DNA from: Anaerolinea sp.
GTDB lineage: Bacteria > Chloroflexota > Anaerolineae > Anaerolineales > Anaerolineaceae
NCBI GenBank assembly: GCA_013824385.1
Contig: PNNU01000159.1
Span: forward strand, 1 to 7,475
Direction of reading: 5' to 3'
DNA length: 7,475 nucleotides
Positions 1 to 5,625 of the stretch are shown one piece after another; the stretch's first letter is position 1; every line of letters begins with the position of its first letter. The notes under the pieces are model-generated. The model worked only from the letters and a program-made list of their open reading frames with translations. It searched no databases and was not told the origin of the DNA. The translations under genes were made by a program, and so were the position numbers.

Positions 1-43
1 GGCTTCAACAGTTTTTTATCGCCTTAAGGGCATCAGAGTCTAA
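1..43 (+). other. probable 3' end of an upstream gene (unidentified)
   Basis: All three forward frames are open into the left edge and close before or just inside recN, with stops at 25-27, 41-43 and 60-62. The frame ending at 43 reads ASTVFYRLKGIRV. Its TAA overlaps the AAGGA ribosome binding site of recN, an arrangement typical of cotranscribed genes, so I favour it. The frame ending at 62 would instead overlap the recN start. NAD kinase genes lie upstream of recN in a number of bacteria, but a tail this short cannot be identified and I do not assign it. Confidence 0.35.
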
Positions 44-46
44 GGA
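42..46 (+). promoter_or_regulatory. ribosome binding site of recN
   Basis: AAGGA lies eight bases before the ATG at 55 and is a good Shine-Dalgarno match. It supports that ATG as the recN start and overlaps a stop codon of the preceding frame. Confidence 0.7.
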
Positions 47-54
47 TCGGGCGC

Positions 55-1773
55 ATGCTTGACGAATTACGCATCGAAAATTTTGCCATCATTAACAAGC
101 TTGAAATTCGTTTTAAAAGCGGCCTGGTCATCGTCACCGGCGAAACCGGTGCGGGTAAGTCCATCATTTTAGACGCAATCATGGCTCTGGTGGGCGGCCG
201 CGTGGATGCCAACATGGTACGCAGCAGTGCTGAACGCGCCACACTTGAGGCGGTCTTCAGTATCCCTTCTGAAACACGTGCAGAAATTATAGAGATACTC
301 AAACGTGAAGAACTTGACGAGGGCGAACCTTTTGTTACGCTCGGGCGTGAGATCCGCGGCGAAGGACGTTCCATCGCGCGCGTGAACGGACGCAGCGTTA
401 ACGTCAGTCTGCTCAAGGAATTAGGTCATTATTTGGTGGATATCCACGGGCAGTCTGAGCATTTATCCCTGTTGGACGAGCGTTCACACCTGGGGTTATT
501 GGATCGCTATGCTGTCATCCAAACCGAATTTGCGACCTACCAAAAATCATACAAACAGCTCACTGCAATCCGTAGAGAGTTAAAGTCGTTGCGCGATCTT
601 GAAAATGAATCTGCGCGTCGTATGGAACTGCTTTCCTTCCAGGTGCAAGAAATTGAAGCGGCTCATTTGAAGGTCGGCGAAGAAGAAGAGCTGGATCAGG
701 AACGCAGCCGTCTGGCCAATGCCGAAAGCCTTTCTTCTTCTGCCCAACAAGCACTGGCTTTGTTGGATGAAGGGTCGCCAGACACTTCATCCGCGGTTGA
801 CTTGATCGGCCAAGCCTCGCAGTTGCTGGCCTCGTTGGCGCGGATTGACGCCAGCCAACAGGAGCTTGCCTCACAAGTGGAGGCTGTCAACGCTCAATTG
901 ACTGAAGTTAACCGCGACTTGCGCGGATATTTGGATGAAATCGAGTTTAATCCCCGCCGGTTGGAGCAGGTCGAAAATCGGCTGGAATTGATCCATCAAA
1001 TGAAACGCAAATACGGTGGTAGCGTCGAAGCCGCCATCGAATACGGCAAAGCCACCCGCCTGCAGCTTGAAAATATTGCCAATGCCGGTGAACGCATCGC
1101 CGAACTTGAATCTGCTGAAGCTTCTGCCCTGCAGGATGCAAAACACGCCGGACAGATTCTCTCTGATAAACGCAAGGCAGCCGCCCTTTTGTTGGGTTCT
1201 TCTGTTGAGCGTGAACTGACAGACTTGAGCATGCCCGGTGCCCGGTTTTCGGTCTCTTTTGACCAGGCTGGTCACAACGCGGCTGGTCAGGATCACTATA
1301 CCGAGAACGGCATTGACCAGGTTGAATTTCTAATTGCACCAAACCCCGGCGAAGGGTTAAAACCGTTGGTGAAGATCGCCTCAGGCGGTGAAACTTCTCG
1401 CTTGATGCTGGCGCTTAAGAATGTGCTGGCAGGAGTGGATTTTGTACCAACTCTGGTGTTTGACGAGATTGACCAGGGCATTGGCGGCAGGGTGGGCTTT
1501 ATTGTCGGCGAAAAACTCTGGCATCTCGGTGTTAATCATCAGGTAATGTGCGTCACCCACCTTTCGCAGTTGGCCGCTTTTGGCGAACAGCATTTTCGTG
1601 TGCGCAAACAAATTGTAGACGAACGCACTCTCACAGAGGTGGAAGAACTGGATGATACAGCAAGAATTGTGGAACTGGCACAAATGACGGGCAGCATGAG
1701 CGAATCCAATTTGACCGCCGCCCAGGAAATGCTTTCCAAGGCTCACGAACGCCAACTACAACTAAAAGGTTAA
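55..1773 (+). CDS. recN: DNA repair protein RecN
   Basis: This is an SMC-like ATPase that acts early in recombinational repair of double-strand breaks. In studied bacteria it gathers at breaks and promotes RecA-dependent pairing in the cytoplasm/nucleoid. The 572 residues match the usual family length of about 550-575. The N-terminal head opens with MLDELRIENFAII and has a Walker A, GETGAGKS, at residues 29-36. A Q-loop-like DIHGQSEHLSLL follows at 129-140. The middle (about 155-385) is rich in Glu, Leu, Lys and Arg and fits the short antiparallel coiled coil of the family. The C-terminal head carries the ABC signature ASGGETSR (442-449), Walker B LVFDEIDQGIGG (467-478) and the switch histidine in VTHL (500-503). 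Every catalytic motif is intact. The start is set by the AAGGA site and by the match of the N-terminus to the family. The stop is five bases before the next gene on the same strand. Confidence 0.97.
   Translation: MLDELRIENFAIINKLEIRFKSGLVIVTGETGAGKSIILDAIMALVGGRVDANMVRSSAERATLEAVFSIPSETRAEIIEILKREELDEGEPFVTLGREIRGEGRSIARVNGRSVNVSLLKELGHYLVDIHGQSEHLSLLDERSHLGLLDRYAVIQTEFATYQKSYKQLTAIRRELKSLRDLENESARRMELLSFQVQEIEAAHLKVGEEEELDQERSRLANAESLSSSAQQALALLDEGSPDTSSAVDLIGQASQLLASLARIDASQQELASQVEAVNAQLTEVNRDLRGYLDEIEFNPRRLEQVENRLELIHQMKRKYGGSVEAAIEYGKATRLQLENIANAGERIAELESAEASALQDAKHAGQILSDKRKAAALLLGSSVERELTDLSMPGARFSVSFDQAGHNAAGQDHYTENGIDQVEFLIAPNPGEGLKPLVKIASGGETSRLMLALKNVLAGVDFVPTLVFDEIDQGIGGRVGFIVGEKLWHLGVNHQVMCVTHLSQLAAFGEQHFRVRKQIVDERTLTEVEELDDTARIVELAQMTGSMSESNLTAAQEMLSKAHERQLQLKG
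1765..1769 (+). promoter_or_regulatory. ribosome binding site of the regulator gene, inside the recN 3' end
   Basis: AAAGG lies in the last codons of recN, nine bases before the ATG at 1779. It is a moderate Shine-Dalgarno match. Its position inside recN suggests translation coupled to recN and supports a shared transcript. Confidence 0.5.
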
Positions 1774-1778
1774 ATCCC

Positions 1779-4700
1779 ATGACCCCAGCGGGGCAGTCAG
1801 AAACACCCCCATTAAGCATCCTTATACTCGGTCCGCCTGTGGTGACCCGTAACGGACAATTGGTTCGTATTAACCGGCGCGAACAACGAGCCGGATTGTT
1901 CTTTTTGGCTGCCCACATGGAGCCAGTTAGTCGCGAGGAAATATGCAGCATATTTTGGCCTGATGATTCTGAGACTATGGCGAGAAAGAAATTGAGGGAA
2001 GGTCTGAGTAGGTTGCGATCAGCATTAATAGACCCTGGCTTCATAATTACAAGCGATGATTTTGTGTCTTTGAATTCAAACCGGGTATACGTAGATGCAC
2101 GTGAATACAATAATATTGTTACCCCTTTATTGAATAGTTCTGAATTGAATGGTAACGGAATATTGCCTGAATGGATGTATGTTCAATTAAGAAAAGCTGT
2201 GGAGTTGTGTCGGGGACATCAGCTTTTACAGGATGTTGCTTTACACAATTCAACCGGGTTTGATTCCTGGGTGTCAATAAATAATCAATCCTTTGCATTC
2301 TCGCATGAAAAAATCCTTGAGCGATTGGCGGAACATTGTATTGCATTAGGCAACATTGACGAAGCGATTCTCTGGTTGGGGAGAATTTCATCATTTGATC
2401 ATTTAAATACTGATATTAATTACCTGACAATAAACTGCTTAAGAGAACGCAGGAGATTCAAAGAGGCACTCGATTATCTCTCGTTTTTGGACCAGGCTTA
2501 TCAAGCGAATCAACCAGGCGTGTTGCCTGAAATATTAAGCGATATGAAAAAGAGGGTGATGCGGGAGTCGCTTGAAACCAAAAAAGATCCTCAGGGTGAA
2601 TGGCCGGGAGACATTACTAATACGATTCCTTTTGTGGGACGCAGCGATTTAATTTCGAGATTGAACAATGCCTATCACCGAAAAGGGCTTGTCCATATTT
2701 CTGGTGAAGCAGGATCAGGAAAAACGCGTTTGGTTCAGGAATTCTATTCAAGGATGGAATACAGTTCTCGATTATTGTTTTGCAGCGGAAAACCGATGAT
2801 TAGCAGCACGCCTTATGCTCCGATTGTGGAAGGGTTAAATCGGTTGGTCACTGAAAAGGAGTGGTTATCACTTCCAGAAGACATAAAAACCAACTTACAT
2901 AGTCTCTATCCCGCACTAAAATTTAGCGAAAAACGTCTTTCTCCGATCATTATCGATACACTGCCCGATAACCCATTAATCAGGATTCATAATGCTCTAT
3001 ATTCTCTTTTAAAGATATTGGCAGAAAAGAAACCTTTATTAATGGTAATAGAAATTGCTCAATGGTGTGATGATGCCACCCTGGAATTTCTTGCCTTTCT
3101 GAATGAACGTCAGTTTTTCAAAACTTATGGATTATTGATACTTTCCTCGAGGACAGAGGAACGCAACCCGACACTTGAGGCGTATCTTGATCAAAGTGTA
3201 CTGACTTCAAATCTTGAACGGATAGTGTTGCAGCCTTTTTCCTTGGAAGAGACTTCAAAATTAATATCCATGGAGTTGGGTAAAACGGTCAGCACTGACC
3301 TGATAAAGAAGATTCAAACCCAAACTGGTGGATCTCCATATTTGCTCATTGAAACACTCAGGGCTCTTGACCTCTACAAACTTGATGTTTCTACTTATTC
3401 CGAGACAGATCATTTTCCTGTTCCTGCAACAATTCGGGCGATTGTAAATGAGAAGACCAGAAGTTTGTCAGCTTCTGCTCGAGAAGTGCTTTTTTCGGCG
3501 GCTGTTTTGGGTCAGCGGTTTCCGCCGCAAGTGCTCGAAAAAATGGTGAAAAGCAATTATGATGTCCTATTATCTGCACTTGACGAATTACATCAAAGTG
3601 GAATATTGATTGGGGTTAGTGGAGCGCAAAAAGACTCTTACTATGAATTTCCTCACGACCAATTCAGAGAAGTTATCCTTGAAGAATTATCTCCCGCACG
3701 CAAACGAGGTCTTCACCTTTCCGCGGTGAGGGCGTTGTTGGAGGTCAAAGGTGAAGCCGAGGATCAGGCGTCCACTTATGCCTGGCATTATGAGCAGGCT
3801 GGAGAAAACGACAATGCCTTCTTGGCATGGTGTGTGGCTGGCAGGTATTCTCAGCACTGTTTTTCGAGAGCAGATGCTTACACAGCCTATCAACGCGCTT
3901 TGGATTTGTTCCCTTATTTGCTTTCTGAGAAAGCGCCTGTCTTACTCAGACAATTATTGTTAGAGTGGGGTGATTACGCCTACGATCTCCGTGATGATGA
4001 TACTTGTGAAAAACTTTTTACAATCGGCCTTGAATTTGGAGAATCCAATCAAGACCCTTTGTTAATCGGCATTTCGATCAGTGGTTTGGGTCGGGTGGCT
4101 CGTATGCGCAGAGAATTGGATGAGGGAATTGAGCTTCACCATCGGGCTCTTTTCTTTCTTTCTAAAACGGATGGTAATCCAGAAAAACTGGAAGCTTATG
4201 CCAGGTTGGGCATGTTGTATGAAATTAAGGATGATTACAAGCACGCGAAAGATATTTTCTTGGCCGGATTGGAAATGGGCAACAATTCGTCAGATACGCG
4301 AGTTTTAGATGCCTCGGTAAATCTTAAATCACAACTTTCAATTCTCTATAGCATGATGGGTTTCCCGGCTCAAGCAGAATTGACTGCTGATCAATGCGCC
4401 AATGAAAGTAAGTTGATCAGCCGACTCTCTGGCAGAGTTCATGCATATACTGCACTGGCTATCGCTCAATATTATGGGGGCAAATATCAGAAATCACTAC
4501 AAAACGCATTTTCGGTTTATAAATTGGCTGAGCAATTGGATCTAGATTGGTGGGTTTCTTTGTTAGATTTCACCATTGCCAGGGACTATTTGATTATGGG
4601 ACAATTGGATGAAAGTTGGCATCATCTTCACCATGCCATCGAAAACAAAGACCCGGGTCACTTACGCAAAACCAACCAGTACTACTACGCCATCAAAGGT

Positions 4701-5306
4701 GATATATTCCGTTTGTTGGGGGATTTTTCTTCGGCAGAGGAACAATACCGTCAAGGTGCCCAATTACCACTTTCTGACATTCAATCTCTTGAAAATTATT
4801 TTGCGTTGGGACTTACACTCTTCCAACGGAACGAGAATGATGAGGGGTTGAAGATTATCAAGGATGCGATTGAAAAAGCCGAAGCACTGGGACTTGAATC
4901 TATATCGTTACCAGGAAAGGTCATATTGGCAGCCTGGATAAATCCCAGAATAGACGAGGAACAATTAATCCATGAAACCGCGCCAATGGTTATGGCATTA
5001 AAAGAGCGCGGCTTTAAAACTGGTGGATTAACTGCCCAATTACTTTCAGGCGGCATTGCGTTACGGCGTGGTGAAAACAAGAAAGCAAGAGATTGTTTTT
5101 TGGAAGTTGCTGAGGCCAGTAAAAAAACAAATCATCGTTGGAATGAGTTGTGGGCAATGAGTGCATTGGCAAGCATAAAAGGAATGGAAAATTCAGAAAC
5201 ACAGCAATACCTGGAGCGAAAAAATTACATCTTAAGCGAGATGGCTGCTCATACTGTAAAGACTCCCTTGTCTGCATTAATAAAAAAACTTTCAAAACAA
5301 ATATAA
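1779..5306 (+). CDS. SARP-type regulator: winged helix, BTAD, STAND-like NTPase and TPR array
   Basis: This is a 1175-residue cytoplasmic signalling or transcription protein; no signal peptide or membrane segment is visible. Residues 11-106 form an OmpR/SARP-like winged helix (SREEICSIFWPDD, then KKLREGLSRLRSAL, then VSLNSNRVYVD). Residues 108-262 match the bacterial transcriptional activator domain (CRGHQLLQDVA, FDSWV, then helical repeats). A STAND/MalT-like NTPase begins at PFVGR (284-288), with Walker A GEAGSGKT (309-316), a degenerate Walker B at 422-429 (MVIEIAQW, where relatives usually have a D-D pair), SSRTEER (456-462) and GGSP (517-520). The region after about 675 is almost entirely helical and consists of roughly ten TPR-like units, for example near 763-797, 802-835, 886-920, 964-993 and 1003-1036. 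No LuxR helix-turn-helix follows, so DNA binding, if any, lies at the N-terminus. The first ATG is chosen because the next internal methionine (residue 47) would cut into the winged helix. The gene follows recN by five bases and is more AT-rich than both neighbours. Ligand and target genes are unknown. The architecture is secure, the function is not. Confidence 0.85.
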   Translation: MTPAGQSETPPLSILILGPPVVTRNGQLVRINRREQRAGLFFLAAHMEPVSREEICSIFWPDDSETMARKKLREGLSRLRSALIDPGFIITSDDFVSLNSNRVYVDAREYNNIVTPLLNSSELNGNGILPEWMYVQLRKAVELCRGHQLLQDVALHNSTGFDSWVSINNQSFAFSHEKILERLAEHCIALGNIDEAILWLGRISSFDHLNTDINYLTINCLRERRRFKEALDYLSFLDQAYQANQPGVLPEILSDMKKRVMRESLETKKDPQGEWPGDITNTIPFVGRSDLISRLNNAYHRKGLVHISGEAGSGKTRLVQEFYSRMEYSSRLLFCSGKPMISSTPYAPIVEGLNRLVTEKEWLSLPEDIKTNLHSLYPALKFSEKRLSPIIIDTLPDNPLIRIHNALYSLLKILAEKKPLLMVIEIAQWCDDATLEFLAFLNERQFFKTYGLLILSSRTEERNPTLEAYLDQSVLTSNLERIVLQPFSLEETSKLISMELGKTVSTDLIKKIQTQTGGSPYLLIETLRALDLYKLDVSTYSETDHFPVPATIRAIVNEKTRSLSASAREVLFSAAVLGQRFPPQVLEKMVKSNYDVLLSALDELHQSGILIGVSGAQKDSYYEFPHDQFREVILEELSPARKRGLHLSAVRALLEVKGEAEDQASTYAWHYEQAGENDNAFLAWCVAGRYSQHCFSRADAYTAYQRALDLFPYLLSEKAPVLLRQLLLEWGDYAYDLRDDDTCEKLFTIGLEFGESNQDPLLIGISISGLGRVARMRRELDEGIELHHRALFFLSKTDGNPEKLEAYARLGMLYEIKDDYKHAKDIFLAGLEMGNNSSDTRVLDASVNLKSQLSILYSMMGFPAQAELTADQCANESKLISRLSGRVHAYTALAIAQYYGGKYQKSLQNAFSVYKLAEQLDLDWWVSLLDFTIARDYLIMGQLDESWHHLHHAIENKDPGHLRKTNQYYYAIKGDIFRLLGDFSSAEEQYRQGAQLPLSDIQSLENYFALGLTLFQRNENDEGLKIIKDAIEKAEALGLESISLPGKVILAAWINPRIDEEQLIHETAPMVMALKERGFKTGGLTAQLLSGGIALRRGENKKARDCFLEVAEASKKTNHRWNELWAMSALASIKGMENSETQQYLERKNYILSEMAAHTVKTPLSALIKKLSKQI

Positions 5307-5403
5307 AAAACGAGGTGTTTTGGCAACGTTTTGTCAACGGCAAGGTTGTATAAACGACAATATAACATTGCTGCCTCAAGCGCAAGATTTAGGGAGCTTG
5401 CGC
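5307..5403. other. 3' flank of the regulator gene; small repeats only
   Basis: No plausible gene lies here. A tandem pair of 11-mers occurs at 5318-5328 (TTTTGGCAACG) and 5329-5339 (TTTTGTCAACG), differing at one base. A small hairpin can form from GCGCAAG (5380-5386) and CTTGCGC (5397-5403), with a 7-bp stem and 10-base loop. It has no T-run after it and directly abuts the main terminator stem. Confidence 0.5.
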
Positions 5404-5456
5404 AAAGAAGGTTGAGAGAGATCAGGGCGTGGACTCTTTCGACCTTCTTTTTTATT
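5404..5456 (+). terminator. intrinsic terminator of the recN-regulator transcript
   Basis: Bases 5404-5420 pair with 5434-5450 in a 17-bp stem containing two G-U pairs and no unpaired base. The loop is 13 bases (5421-5433). The T-run at 5448-5453 begins within the last three pairs of the stem and continues as ATTT. This is a strong rho-independent terminator in the plus direction, about 100 bases after the regulator stop. It is the expected end of the recN-regulator transcript. Confidence 0.85.
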
Positions 5457-5462
5457 TAAAGA

Positions 5463-5497
5463 ACACCGGGAATCTGTTTTTTGTAGATTCGCGGTGT
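5463..5497. repeat. palindromic hairpin 1 of the intergenic block
   Basis: ACACCGGGAATCT (5463-5475) pairs with AGATTCGCGGTGT (5485-5497) with one G-G mismatch, and one G-U pair can be added inside. The loop is mostly T. Neither flank has a good T-run for termination. Its sequence resembles hairpin 2, sharing CGG(A/G)AATCTGTTTT. Confidence 0.7.
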
Positions 5498-5505
5498 CTG
5501 GGGTT

Positions 5506-5544
5506 AAAACAGAATCGGAAATCTGTTTTAAGATTTCCGATTCT
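5506..5544 (-). terminator. perfect 14-bp hairpin 2, probable terminator of mutS2
   Basis: AGAATCGGAAATCT (5511-5524) pairs perfectly with AGATTTCCGATTCT (5531-5544) around a six-base loop. On the minus strand the stem is followed after one base by TTTT (complement of 5506-5509), then AACCCC. Lying about 80 bases past the mutS2 stop, it could end the mutS2 transcript. The T-run is short, so termination there may be partial. In the plus direction no T-run follows. Confidence 0.5.
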
Positions 5545-5625
5545 TGCCCTAAACCCAGGATGGGGTGCAGTTCAATTTGATTTCCGGTGTGCAGAGTTAA
5601 CTTCGTCTGACACTAACATGTAAAA

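Larger units (their letters stand above)
5463..5590. repeat. 128-bp block bounded by 12-bp inverted repeats
   Basis: The ends ACACCGGGAATC (5463-5474) and GATTTCCGGTGT (5579-5590) are inverted repeats with a single G-T mismatch. Between them lie hairpin 2 and a second stem, CTGGG (5498-5502) with CCCAG (5554-5558), extended by TT/AA at 5504-5505/5552-5553, which encloses hairpin 2. In all, five related copies of ACACCGGRAATCT occur in alternating orientation. This fits a REP-like or MITE-like palindromic repeat. I see no clear target-site duplication in the flanks, so mobility is unproven. Confidence 0.45.

Noticed and set aside
871..1296. 141-codon minus-strand frame inside recN
   Set aside because: It lies fully antisense to a well-supported RecN coding region and shows no recognisable domain or start signal.
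5150..5353. 67-codon plus-strand frame overlapping the end of the regulator
   Set aside because: It is out of frame with the TPR region, has no convincing ribosome binding site, and its product has a low-complexity lysine and asparagine composition.
5331..5366. Possible plus-strand promoter (TTGTCA with TATAAA or TATAAC)
   Set aside because: The spacings from TTGTCA are about 12 and 24 bases, neither near 17, and the next structure downstream is a terminator with no gene to serve.
5380..5403. Hairpin GCGCAAG/CTTGCGC as a separate terminator
   Set aside because: It is followed by AAAGAAGG rather than a T-run. It may only stack on the terminator that begins at 5404.
5463..5590. CRISPR array
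   Set aside because: The repeated units are palindromic, alternate in orientation and lack regular unique spacers of constant length.
5429..5623. 64-codon plus-strand reading frame in the intergenic gap
   Set aside because: It begins in the terminator stem-loop and runs through the palindromic block. It has no ribosome binding site and its translation reflects the repeats rather than a protein fold.
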